A stretch of DNA of 64,000 bases from Ensifer sesbaniae (lineage in GTDB: Bacteria; Pseudomonadota; Alphaproteobacteria; Rhizobiales; Rhizobiaceae): NCBI RefSeq assembly GCF_013283665.1, contig NZ_JABEKU010000002.1, forward strand, positions 2,136,060-2,200,059. Reading direction: 5' to 3'. Below, one piece after another: positions 43,382 through 51,136 of this stretch. Every line of letters starts with the position of its first letter. Positions within the stretch are counted from its first letter, which is position 1. The position numbers and the translations under genes were made by a program. The notes beneath the pieces are model-generated. The model saw nothing but the letters and a program-made list of their open reading frames with translations. It made no database searches and had not been told where the DNA came from.

Positions 43382-43391
43382 TGTATATACA
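43382..43391. promoter_or_regulatory. Operator-like palindrome TGTATATACA before the TacA-type gene
   Basis: A perfect 10-bp palindrome immediately upstream of the antitoxin, resembling the site at 41075-41084 in front of an unrelated antitoxin. Confidence 0.5.
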
Positions 43392-43559
43392 ATTTCGTAA
43401 CGCGGATTGCAATACCTCTATTCAGGCACCGTGCCAGCCGCTCGCGGCCGGCCGCGCTTCGCGCGGCGGGTTTCCAGCGCGCGCGACGAACCCGACGGTC
43501 GGGTTCGTCGTCCCCAGTGATAGAGGAAAGACGGCGCAAGAACAGAGGGAAAACGGCGC

Positions 43560-44501
43560 TTACGCGCCATCTCCTGCAGCCTGCCAGACCGGGATGCCGA
43601 GTCGGCGAGCCTTATCGGCTAGATTGCCGGTGATGCCAGAGCCGGGAAAGATGACGACGCCTGATGGAATGACCGAGAGCATGTCGTCGTTACGCCGAAA
43701 AGGTGCCGCCTTGGCGTGCTTCGTCCAGTTCGGTTTGAAGGCGATCTGCGTCACCTTGCGCGCCTCGGCCCAAGAGGCGGCGATGCGCTCTGCACCCTTC
43801 GGGGAGCCGCCATGCAGCAGCACCATATCAGGATGTTTTGCCAGGGCCTGATCGAGTTTCGCCCAGATCCGTTCGTGATCGTTGTAGTCGATGCCGCCAC
43901 CGAAGGCGATCTTCGTGCCGGCCGGGATCAGCACCTCGGTCTCGGCGCGACGGCGGGCGGAAATAAAGTCGCGGCTGTCGATCATCGCCGCGGTCATGTT
44001 GGCATGGCTGACCTTGGAGCCTGTCCGCGGCCGCCACGCGGATCCGGTCTGGGCTTCGAAGAGATCGGCTGCATAGTCGCGCATGAACTCGAAGGCGTTG
44101 CGGCGCTCGAGGAGCGTGACACCCTCGGCGATCAGACGCTCAAGCTCGACGCTTTTCACCTCCGAGCCGTCCTGCTCGCTCTGCCCGGCGCGCTGCGCAT
44201 CCTCGTTGCGTTGAAGCTCGCGCTGTATGCGCTCGCCGGCGCGGTGGAAGAGGTTGACCGTCGACCAGAGCAGGTCTTCGAGATCGGGCTCCAGCCGCGT
44301 GTCGCCAAGCATCTCGAACATGGCGTCGAAGACCGCGGTCAGCGCCGACTGGACAACCGGCTCTTCGGGCAGCGGCCTCGGGTCCGGCTCGTCCTGGAAG
44401 GGGCGATGGCCGTAGATCTGCATCTCGTAGATGAAACGGTCGGTCGGGGAAGACGCATGGTGGGGTTCGAAGGCGTCGTCGAGGGGGAGGGTAAGGTTCA
44501 T
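43560..44501 (-). CDS. DUF2493 (SLOG-like) protein
   Basis: A 313-residue protein. The C-terminal ~130 residues are the DUF2493/YspA domain: KIAFGGGIDYNDHERIWAKLDQ, DMVLLHGGSPKGAERIAASWA and MLSVIPSGVVIFPGSGITGN, a Rossmann-like SLOG fold thought to bind nucleotide-type ligands. The N-terminal half is acidic and helical. ATG 44501 was chosen because sequence upstream in the same frame is Pro/Arg-rich and not protein-like. It is a regular member of rhizobial plasmid backbones; its biochemical role is not known. Confidence 0.82.
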   Translation of the reverse strand: MNLTLPLDDAFEPHHASSPTDRFIYEMQIYGHRPFQDEPDPRPLPEEPVVQSALTAVFDAMFEMLGDTRLEPDLEDLLWSTVNLFHRAGERIQRELQRNEDAQRAGQSEQDGSEVKSVELERLIAEGVTLLERRNAFEFMRDYAADLFEAQTGSAWRPRTGSKVSHANMTAAMIDSRDFISARRRAETEVLIPAGTKIAFGGGIDYNDHERIWAKLDQALAKHPDMVLLHGGSPKGAERIAASWAEARKVTQIAFKPNWTKHAKAAPFRRNDDMLSVIPSGVVIFPGSGITGNLADKARRLGIPVWQAAGDGA

Positions 44502-44576
44502 GATGGTCTCCGTCGGTTGCGGCCGCGCCTCTCGCGGCCTGACGGCGATCCCTCTCCATGCGGTGGCGGGGCGGAA

Positions 44577-44670
44577 CCGCGGCGCTTGAGCGCCGCGGCC
44601 CAGCGAAGCGCCGGGCGGCGGAAGAAGGGTTTCTTGACTCGCGAGGAATGACGGGCCGCTTTGCGGCCCG
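44577..44670. terminator. Two GC-rich hairpins between the Toprim and DUF2493 genes
   Basis: CCGCGGCGC (44577-44585) pairs with GCGCCGCGG (44590-44598), and CGGGCCGC (44652-44659) pairs with GCGGCCCG (44663-44670). Both are perfect. They probably end or attenuate transcription coming from the Toprim gene. Confidence 0.5.
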
Positions 44671-44835
44671 GCAGGGGAAGAAACCCGACTGACCCGCTGA
44701 AGGCCCGACCGCCGCATGGTAAGGGTCGCCTCTCGGCAGGCCCGTGGGCGCGCGCCACACGATCGGCGACCGGTTTGGACCGGTCTTCCCTGCCACGCGG
44801 CGCCACACCCGCTCCCGCCTTCCCGTCCAGCCGCA

Positions 44836-45882
44836 TCACGAGGGCAGAAAGGCCAGAGCGTCTTCCGGTGCGAGCTGGGCTCTCACATGCCAAATGAGCC
44901 GCTCGGGCCCGAGCCGGCGCAGGTCCTCGTTGAAGTCGCCGAGTTCCGGGGCGAGCACAAGCGGCAGGACCCCGAGCGCCTGCGCACGGCGGCTCAGTCC
45001 CTCGATAGCGTGTCGACCTGCGGCATCGGCGTCGGCACCGATGTAAAGGCGCAGGCATCCATCGGGCAAGCGGAAGGCGGCGAGGTGATTTGCGGTCAGC
45101 GCCGAGACCATCGGCATGCCCGGCATCACATGCGAGAGGGACAGAATGCTCTCGAGCCCCTCGCCGGCGACCATCACCGGAACGGGGCCATGGACCGGGA
45201 AACGGAAGCGCACTGCGTTGCCGAGCAGATTGCCAAGAGCGCGGCGGGGATCCTCGACCTTCGCCTTGCCGACGCCGTCCGGATCGAGCCCAGAGGACCC
45301 GAGATAAGTGCGATGGACGCCGGTGATCGCGCCGGAGGGATTGGTCACGGCGGCGATCAGGGCCGGATAGCTCGACGTGCTGCCGGTGACGAGGTCCCGG
45401 TAGTAGCAGGACGGATGGAACCGCAGGGCCGGATGCACGGAGGCCCGCGGGATGGCGCGCTGACGCAGATACCGGTCGGCAAGCGTGCCGGCGAGCGGCT
45501 GCGTCATGCGGAACAGGCGCTTTGCCCGTTCGCCTGCCGGTCTATCGACCGGCGGCTCGGTGTGGGCGTCGCCCCTGCGGGACGACGCCGGATCGGGGAG
45601 GCTTAGGAAACGGCGCGCCTCCTCTGCGACATCACGGAAGTCCACCAAGCCGCAGGTTTCTCGAACGAGGTCGAGCAGATCGCCATATTGACAGGTTGCT
45701 GCATCTGTCCACCGCCCAGCGCGCGGGCCGGAGAGATGGACATAGAGCGACTTGCCCTTGCTGTTGGCGACATCGCCGACGATCCAGTAGTTGCCGGCCC
45801 GATGGCCGGCGGAGAGGTAGTAACGGCAGACGGCCTCGGCGTCGCGCGCGAGACGATCGGCCAATTGAGAAGCGGACAGCAT
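44836..45882 (-). CDS. Toprim-domain primase-like protein
   Basis: A 348-residue protein. The N-terminal region (SASQLADRLARDAEAVCRYYL...GNYWIVGDVANSKGKSLYVHL) is the DUF7146-type zinc-ribbon-like part found in plasmid primases. The Toprim core is in the second half: VMVAGEGLESILSLS with its Glu, and LYIGADADAAGRHA with the DxD. It probably acts in plasmid replication or DNA processing. ATG 45882 was chosen over a GTG nine bases earlier. Confidence 0.82.
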   Translation of the reverse strand: MLSASQLADRLARDAEAVCRYYLSAGHRAGNYWIVGDVANSKGKSLYVHLSGPRAGRWTDAATCQYGDLLDLVRETCGLVDFRDVAEEARRFLSLPDPASSRRGDAHTEPPVDRPAGERAKRLFRMTQPLAGTLADRYLRQRAIPRASVHPALRFHPSCYYRDLVTGSTSSYPALIAAVTNPSGAITGVHRTYLGSSGLDPDGVGKAKVEDPRRALGNLLGNAVRFRFPVHGPVPVMVAGEGLESILSLSHVMPGMPMVSALTANHLAAFRLPDGCLRLYIGADADAAGRHAIEGLSRRAQALGVLPLVLAPELGDFNEDLRRLGPERLIWHVRAQLAPEDALAFLPS

Positions 45883-46247
45883 GGCGATCACCCCCGTGCA
45901 GTGTCATGGACGATGGGATGCCGTTCGACGAGGCGAGAGAGGATCCGCGCTCTTTCCTCGGATGCTGAAATGAAGAACCTGAGCTTCGACCGGTCGGCAC
46001 AGAGACGATCGTGAAGTGGGGAACTCCTTGCCGTCCGGCGCCACATGATCGTTCGGGCCTTCAACTCCGATGACGATCCCAGGGGCCCGGACGGGACGAG
46101 GCTCTCTCACTCGCTCGCTTTGGTCGGCCCTCCCCCAATGCGGCCCTCCTCTCACCTCCCGGGGCGGCGCGTCCGACCGTAATGGCTCGCGGTATCGCGC
46201 GGCCGAACGGCTCTTGCGTCGCCACCGAAAGCAGGATAACCGACCTC
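45883..46247. other. Intergenic region, no gene recognised
   Basis: About 365 bp between the Toprim gene and the Zur-box-like site; short frames here lack start sites and family matches. It should carry the promoters of both divergent genes. Confidence 0.4.
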
Positions 46248-46262
46248 TGTAATGTTATTACA
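46248..46262. promoter_or_regulatory. Zur-box-like palindrome upstream of zinT
   Basis: TGTAAT (46248-46253), GTT, ATTACA (46257-46262): a perfect dyad resembling the alphaproteobacterial Zur box (core TGTTATAACA-type, AT-rich). It lies 52 bp before the zinT start, fitting zinc repression. Confidence 0.6.
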
Positions 46263-46314
46263 TATCCATCACCAAACATGACCCGAAACCGGATAACCGA
46301 AAAGGCTCCAAAGA

Positions 46315-46995
46315 ATGCAGAAGATGATCAAAAGACTCGGCTACGCACTCAGTGTTTCGTCAGCACTTCTTTTCGCGGGACAGGCTCTTTCCGAGGGGAC
46401 GTCGGGCGCCCAAACATCATCGGGGCATGATCACGCCCATAGCCATTCCCATGGTGCCAAAGGGTTTGTGTACGAAGGGTATTTCGAGGACGATCAGGTA
46501 AAGCCGCGCGCGCTTTCGGATTGGGACGGCGATTGGCAGTCCGTCTATCCCTATCTGGTCGATGGGACGCTGGACCCGGTCATGGCGGACAAAGCAAAAC
46601 ACGGCGGCAAGAGCGCCGACGAATATCGCGCCTATTACGACGCTGGATATATGACCGACGTCGATCGGATCGTCATCGAGGGCAGCAACGTCACGCTCTT
46701 CCGCGGAAAAGAGTCTATCAGCGGAAACTATGAAACGGACGGCCATGAAATCCTCACCTACAAGAAGGGCAATCGCGGTGTCCGCTACGTCTTCAAGAAG
46801 ACCGGTGGTGATGGTACCGCGCCGCAGTTCATCCAGTTCAGTGACCACATCATCGCGCCGGAGAAAGCGGGCCATTACCACCTCTATTGGGGCAATGACC
46901 GTGCCGCCCTGCTGAAGGAAGTCACCAACTGGCCGACCTACTATCCGTCACGTCTGAACGGCAAACAGATCGTCGACGAAATGCTAGCGCATTGA
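46315..46995 (+). CDS. zinT: ZinT-type periplasmic metal-binding protein
   Basis: A 226-residue protein with a signal peptide (residues 1-~26), a His-rich stretch (HDHAHSHSHG) and the ZinT domain: EGYFEDDQVKPRALSDWDG, YPYLVDGTLDPVM, MTDVDRIVIEG and, near the C-terminus, HYHLYWGND with metal-binding histidines. ZinT helps zinc scavenging, passing Zn to ZnuA, and also binds Cd. No znuABC genes are nearby. The gene sits inside the plasmid backbone between Toprim and DUF1173 and behind a Zur-box-like site, so it looks like an acquired zinc-starvation cargo gene. Confidence 0.9.
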   Translation: MQKMIKRLGYALSVSSALLFAGQALSEGTSGAQTSSGHDHAHSHSHGAKGFVYEGYFEDDQVKPRALSDWDGDWQSVYPYLVDGTLDPVMADKAKHGGKSADEYRAYYDAGYMTDVDRIVIEGSNVTLFRGKESISGNYETDGHEILTYKKGNRGVRYVFKKTGGDGTAPQFIQFSDHIIAPEKAGHYHLYWGNDRAALLKEVTNWPTYYPSRLNGKQIVDEMLAH

Positions 46996-47226
46996 GCTAA
47001 CGTCGGCTGACGGGCCGGAGTGCCCAGATGCCTGAGTTTTCCGGCGCGGGCGAGGAACCGATCCCGATCAGCCTCGCCACGCCGAACGCGAAACACGGAT
47101 GTCGTCATCGACGACGCCGTTCACCCCGGCCCATTGGGTTTTAGCCGAGCTGCGTTCCTCCGGCGCGCGCCGACGGCGGTCTCCGCGACCAACCCCGAAG
47201 GGCACAAATCTGCAACGCTATAGGTT

Positions 47227-47254
47227 TTTTACTATCTGTTTTTTGATAGTAAAA
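47227..47254. promoter_or_regulatory. Operator-like inverted repeat upstream of DUF1173 gene
   Basis: TTTTACTATC (47227-47236), 8 nt, GATAGTAAAA (47245-47254): perfect 10-bp arms. It is the same element as at 34531-34558 before traC, at nearly the same distance from its gene (47 versus 43 bp). Confidence 0.65.
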
Positions 47255-47301
47255 TGGACGCTACCCGTGTACCTTCAGCTGAAAGCAAGGGGAGAACCAA
47301 A

Positions 47302-48492
47302 GTGCGAAACTTCACGATCGGCGATCAGACGCTGGACGAATCCTCGCAGGAGTTTCGGGCGCTGCTTCCGCATGCCTATGAGCAGAGGCTTCGGCCGATG
47401 TGCATGTGCAAGGAGCCCCCGGTTGCGATGTATATCGCGCGCCTGGAGGATCAGTATCTTATCAAGCGCATGCCGCTTTCGGGGCGCGACCACGATCCTG
47501 CGTGCGCCTCCTATGAGCCGCCCTACGAACTTTCCGGTCTCGGTCCCCTGATCGGCAATGCGATCCAGATCGATGCCAGCGGCAAGGCCGACCTGAAGCT
47601 GGATTTTTCCCTGACAAAACGCGGGCCACGATCGGCGCCAGGCGCACCGGCTGAAGCAGCGGAGCCAAGCGTCCGCAGCGAGCCCAAGAAGCTGTCGCTC
47701 AGGGCGATGCTGCATTATCTCTGGGAGGCGGGCGAACTGACGGACTGGCGCTCGACATGGGCGGGCCGGCGCGGCTGGGGCCGGGTGCGCACCAGCCTCA
47801 TCAATGCCGCCTCGCAGATGACCGCAAGGGGCGGTCCGTTGAGCGACATGCTCTTCGTTCCTGAGGTTTTTCACGCCGAGGACAAGGACGGGATTGCTGC
47901 CCGGCGCGCCGCCGCGCTCAAGGGTGTGCAAGCGACAGGTTCGGGACCGCGCAAGCTGATGATGATCGTCGCCGAGGTGAAGGAGTTTTCCGCAGCCCGC
48001 GAGGGACACAAGATTGTCGTACGGCATCTGCCCTTCCCGCTGATGATCGAGGATGGCGCCTGGCGGCGTCTCGCAGCCCGCTATGAGACCGAACTGGAGT
48101 TGTGGCGATCGAACGAGGCGTTCCATCTGATGGTCATTGCCACCTTCGGCATTTCGACCGCCGGCATCGCGTCGGTCGAAGAGGTCTCCCTGATGGTGGT
48201 CAACGAGCATTGGCTGCCATTCGAGGATATCCACGAGTTACGGCTTTTGGAAAAACTCAGCCACCTCAAGCGAAAGAGCGTCAAGGGCCTGCGTTTCGAT
48301 CTACCCCGCGATGCGCCGATCGTGTCGGTGACATTGCCGGAACAGAAACCCGCGCCCGTTGCGATGTTCATCGTGCCGGCAAGCGCCGGGGATGAATACG
48401 AGCAGGCACTCACCGATATGATCGACGCGAGGCCGGAGATCGCACCTTGGGTCTGGAGGGTGGCCGAGGGCGAGATGCCGCGACTTCCTTGA
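47302..48492 (+). CDS. DUF1173 family protein
   Basis: A 396-residue protein matching DUF1173: PMCMCKEPPVAMYIARL with a Cys cluster near the N-terminus, RMPLSGRDHDPAC, then SLRAMLHYLWEAGELTDWRSTWAGRRGW and FEDIHELRLLEKL toward the C-terminus. The CxC...C pattern suggests a metal site. GTG at 47302 was chosen because AAGGGGAG lies 7 nt upstream; the ATG at 47254 overlaps the operator-like repeat. The family is confined to alphaproteobacterial plasmids and integrative elements; function unknown. Confidence 0.83.
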   Translation: MRNFTIGDQTLDESSQEFRALLPHAYEQRLRPMCMCKEPPVAMYIARLEDQYLIKRMPLSGRDHDPACASYEPPYELSGLGPLIGNAIQIDASGKADLKLDFSLTKRGPRSAPGAPAEAAEPSVRSEPKKLSLRAMLHYLWEAGELTDWRSTWAGRRGWGRVRTSLINAASQMTARGGPLSDMLFVPEVFHAEDKDGIAARRAAALKGVQATGSGPRKLMMIVAEVKEFSAAREGHKIVVRHLPFPLMIEDGAWRRLAARYETELELWRSNEAFHLMVIATFGISTAGIASVEEVSLMVVNEHWLPFEDIHELRLLEKLSHLKRKSVKGLRFDLPRDAPIVSVTLPEQKPAPVAMFIVPASAGDEYEQALTDMIDARPEIAPWVWRVAEGEMPRLP

Positions 48493-48579
48493 TACGGGAA
48501 CACGGAGTTGCGGGGCGTTGACAGGGCGAGACGAATAAGAACACCTGCGCCATTATCTGCCTTTTTCAATCGGACCATC

Positions 48580-48780
48580 ATGAAGCCTGAAAAGAAACCG
48601 TTCGTCGTCGAGATCAAAAATCGGCGTCGCCTGTCCCGAAAAGAACATTCGATTTGGGGAAAAATCGACCTGAAAGCTGCTGGCGATCAGGTCGGCGCCG
48701 AGGAGAGATCCGGCGAGCATGATGCGCCGATGCAAAATTCCGATGTTGCGGCCGAGCAAAACGCCGAGATCAACGTCTGA
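48580..48780 (+). CDS. Small basic conserved plasmid protein
   Basis: A 66-residue protein beginning MKPEKKPFVVEIKNRRRLSR, a pattern common in rhizobial plasmid small proteins, with an acidic Asn/Ala-rich tail. It lies 88 bp after the DUF1173 gene and overlaps the 3' end of the convergent gene by 11 bp. No function is recognised; the weak start site keeps confidence moderate. Confidence 0.55.
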   Translation: MKPEKKPFVVEIKNRRRLSRKEHSIWGKIDLKAAGDQVGAEERSGEHDAPMQNSDVAAEQNAEINV

Positions 48781-49072
48781 TCGCGTCATAGACCAGCTTC
48801 GGAACCGCCCATCCGTTGACGTAGAAATATCGCTTCGCCTTGAGACGCGCGATATAGGCGTCCTGGGCCTTGTAGGAGGCGAGCCGATTGAAGTGCGTCC
48901 GGGAATAATCGATCATTCCATCCCCTTCGGTCAGCTCCAGCGGACCTGCCGTCGCCAGTTCCTCTATATGGGAGCGAAGCGATTTGACGACGCCGTCAAA
49001 TCGGTACTGCCTGTCCAGGGCGGCGTTCAGGCGGCCGCTCTGCATGGGAGAGAGTGCTTCGGTCTTGAACAT
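48770..49072 (-). CDS. Conserved hypothetical plasmid protein
   Basis: A 100-residue protein, MFKTEALSPMQSGRLNAALD..., helical, with a basic C-terminal half (YKAQDAYIARLKAKRYFYVNGW). No signal or membrane segment. AAAGG precedes ATG 49072. It stands between two strong hairpins on the DUF932 side and the convergent small gene. Function not recognised. Confidence 0.7.
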   Translation of the reverse strand: MFKTEALSPMQSGRLNAALDRQYRFDGVVKSLRSHIEELATAGPLELTEGDGMIDYSRTHFNRLASYKAQDAYIARLKAKRYFYVNGWAVPKLVYDAIRR

Positions 49073-49094
49073 GGGATTGCCTTTGCGTGAACGC

Positions 49095-49122
49095 GAAAAC
49101 CCGGCGCGATGGCCGGGTTTTC
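49095..49122. terminator. Bidirectional terminator between DUF932 and the small gene
   Basis: A perfect 11-bp repeat GAAAACCCGGC (49095-49105) / GCCGGGTTTTC (49112-49122), loop GCGATG, with A- and T-tracts on both sides. Confidence 0.8.
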
Positions 49123-49160
49123 ATCGGAACGAAGGAGAGATTCCGCCGCGAAGACCGTAG

Positions 49161-50351
49161 TCAGGCCGCGCGTTCAAGCAGCTTTCGGGCCTTGCCTTCC
49201 AGTTCGAGCCGCGTGTCCTGATGGGCCTTTCCGCGGGCAAGCGCTGTGATGCCCTGGACAAAATCGAAGATGCTCTCCGGTGGCCTCCCTTCTTCGGAAA
49301 GCACCGTCTCGATGATCTTGCTGGTTTCGGCCTTGGAGAAGCCGCGCTTGCGCAGGAAATCCGAGCGATCCTCGTCATTTCGCGCAACCACCCGTTCACG
49401 GGCGGCGCGAATGCCGGCGATGAACGGCGCGGGCGAGGAATTGGCGAAGTTCGTCAACGCCGGGGCGGCTTCATGGGCAAAACGTTGCGCCGCGAACTTC
49501 GAGTGCCGGATGGTAATTTCCTCGAAATTTTCGGTGCCCCACAAATTGCGATTGGCACAAACCGCCCTGAGATAGAACGACGCGATGCCGAGCGTCTTGG
49601 ACCCGACCTCGGAGTTCCAGGCATAGAACCCGCGGAAGTAGAGATCCGGCTCCCCATTCGGCAGGCGACCAGCCTCGATCGGGTGGGTGTCGTCGACGAG
49701 GAACAGGAACACATCGCGGTCGCTGGCATAGAGCGTGGTCGTATCTTTCGTGATATCGACGAACGGATTGTGGGTCATGGTCGACCAGTCGAGCACGCCC
49801 GGGACCTTCCAGATCGTGTCGCCGGTTCCGTTGCCGGCGATGCTCATCACGGCGGCAACCAGATCCTTATCCCAGATGCGCCCATATTCGGGGCCGGTCA
49901 CCGCCCGGAGCTCGAGACGGCCGTCATCCATCTCCAGTGTTTTGACCAGTTCGGCGTTGTTGTTCAGGAGCCCGTGCTGAAGATTGATCGCCGCCAGAGG
50001 TGCCGGCAGTTGCCGCATATAGCTCGCAGGCGCACCGACCAGGCTGCAAAGCTGACCGTAGCTCCAATGCGTCGGCGCAATCGGCTCACGCCCGCCGGGA
50101 ACAATCAAGGCGAGACGCTCGGCATTGTCACGGGTGGCTTCCACGCGGATCTCCGCGCTTTCGACGGTTCGAACACGGGCGCGATCGGTTCTGGCGCTGA
50201 CCGCGCGATGAAGATCGGAAAGCGACAGGTAGCGCTCATCGGCGGGGCGGGAGAACCATTCGGACGAGACGCGGCCAATGCGTTCGCCGCGGGAAATATC
50301 GACCTTGAAGCCGGACGAGACCGGCCGCGGGCTGGAAATGATGGTGTTCAT
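49161..50351 (-). CDS. DUF932 family protein
   Basis: A 396-residue protein of the DUF932 (phage/plasmid-like) family: YLSLSDLHRAVSARTDRARV, LCSLVGAPASYMRQLPAPLA, RAVTGPEYGRIWDKDLV, FLFLVDDTHPIE and GFYAWNSEVGSKTLGIASFYLRAVC appear in order. The family is found in plasmids and phages beside ParB, Toprim and antirestriction genes; the function is unproven. CAGGAG lies 8 nt before ATG 50351. Confidence 0.87.
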   Translation of the reverse strand: MNTIISSPRPVSSGFKVDISRGERIGRVSSEWFSRPADERYLSLSDLHRAVSARTDRARVRTVESAEIRVEATRDNAERLALIVPGGREPIAPTHWSYGQLCSLVGAPASYMRQLPAPLAAINLQHGLLNNNAELVKTLEMDDGRLELRAVTGPEYGRIWDKDLVAAVMSIAGNGTGDTIWKVPGVLDWSTMTHNPFVDITKDTTTLYASDRDVFLFLVDDTHPIEAGRLPNGEPDLYFRGFYAWNSEVGSKTLGIASFYLRAVCANRNLWGTENFEEITIRHSKFAAQRFAHEAAPALTNFANSSPAPFIAGIRAARERVVARNDEDRSDFLRKRGFSKAETSKIIETVLSEEGRPPESIFDFVQGITALARGKAHQDTRLELEGKARKLLERAA

Positions 50352-50374
50352 GCTAAAATCTCCTGAAACGAAGA

Positions 50375-50407
50375 AGCCCGGCTGATCGCTTGCGCGATAA
50401 CCGGGCT
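50375..50407. terminator. Hairpin between ArdB and DUF932 genes
   Basis: AGCCCGG (50375-50381) pairs with CCGGGCT (50401-50407) around an inner CGC/GCG stem. It resembles the hairpins at 49095-49122 and 51086-51109. Confidence 0.55.
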
Positions 50408-50506
50408 GGTGGGGTGGAAGATGGCTCGCCGCCGAAGCGTCTGTCCGATGCGGCAAGCAGGCGGGACGCTCAGGCGCGCCACCCGAGAGTGGGGCGTATT
50501 TGTTTC

Positions 50507-50929
50507 TCAATCGATCGCTTGGAATATCTCGGCAGCTTCCGGATGGTCGGCGGAATAGGCGTAGAGACGGCCGTAGCCTTCAGAGAGATGTTGGGACTGA
50601 TACTGGAAGGAGAGATGGGAGAAGGCGAACAGCGTGGCGATGATGCCGGCGGCCTCTGCGGACACCTCCCCCTGAAATCCGGTGATCTCGCCGGTGATCC
50701 GAAACCGCGATTTGGATTGCGGAGCGAGGAACAGCGGCTTGCCCTCGTGTTCGTAGAAATTCCAGAAGCCGCCGCCATAGTCGAGCGGGCTCAGCCGCTC
50801 CATGAGGCTATAGACCGTGTTCTCGGCGACGATCAGGAGTGAACGTCCGAACAGGGTCGGCAGGAATTCCTGGCGACGCTCTTCGGGGACGATGGTGGCG
50901 CTTTGGGGTGCAATCGCGGATGTCGACAT
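50507..50929 (-). CDS. ardB: ArdB-type antirestriction protein
   Basis: A 140-residue protein of the antirestriction ArdB/KlcA family: EERRQEFLPTLFGRSLLIVAENTVYSLMERLSPLDYGGGFWNFYE (in family order) and a C-terminal HLSEGYGRLYAYSADHPEA. It helps incoming plasmid DNA to escape type I restriction during transfer. GGAGGAC precedes ATG 50929. It lies between the ParB-like gene and DUF932 on the same strand, each set apart by a hairpin. Confidence 0.88.
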   Translation of the reverse strand: MSTSAIAPQSATIVPEERRQEFLPTLFGRSLLIVAENTVYSLMERLSPLDYGGGFWNFYEHEGKPLFLAPQSKSRFRITGEITGFQGEVSAEAAGIIATLFAFSHLSFQYQSQHLSEGYGRLYAYSADHPEAAEIFQAID

Positions 50930-51085
50930 CGATTTGTCCTCCAGAGAGGCGACAGGGATCAGACCGGGCAACCCTCTCTCCATCGCCCGGCTTCGCCCCT
51001 CCTCCGGCCCCTCTCTTCCTCCTCCCGCGGACAGCCGCCCCTCCCCGGCAAGACATGCTTTGTCTCCAACGTTCAGAAATCAGAA

Positions 51086-51109
51086 AGGCCCGACACGATG
51101 GCCGGGCCT
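51086..51109. terminator. Terminator of the ParB-like gene
   Basis: AGGCCCG (51086-51092) and CGGGCCT (51103-51109) with loop ACACGATGGC, 28 bp beyond the ParB-like stop. Confidence 0.65.
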
Positions 51110-51136
51110 CCGATTGAGCAATGGGTTTGGCAGCAA

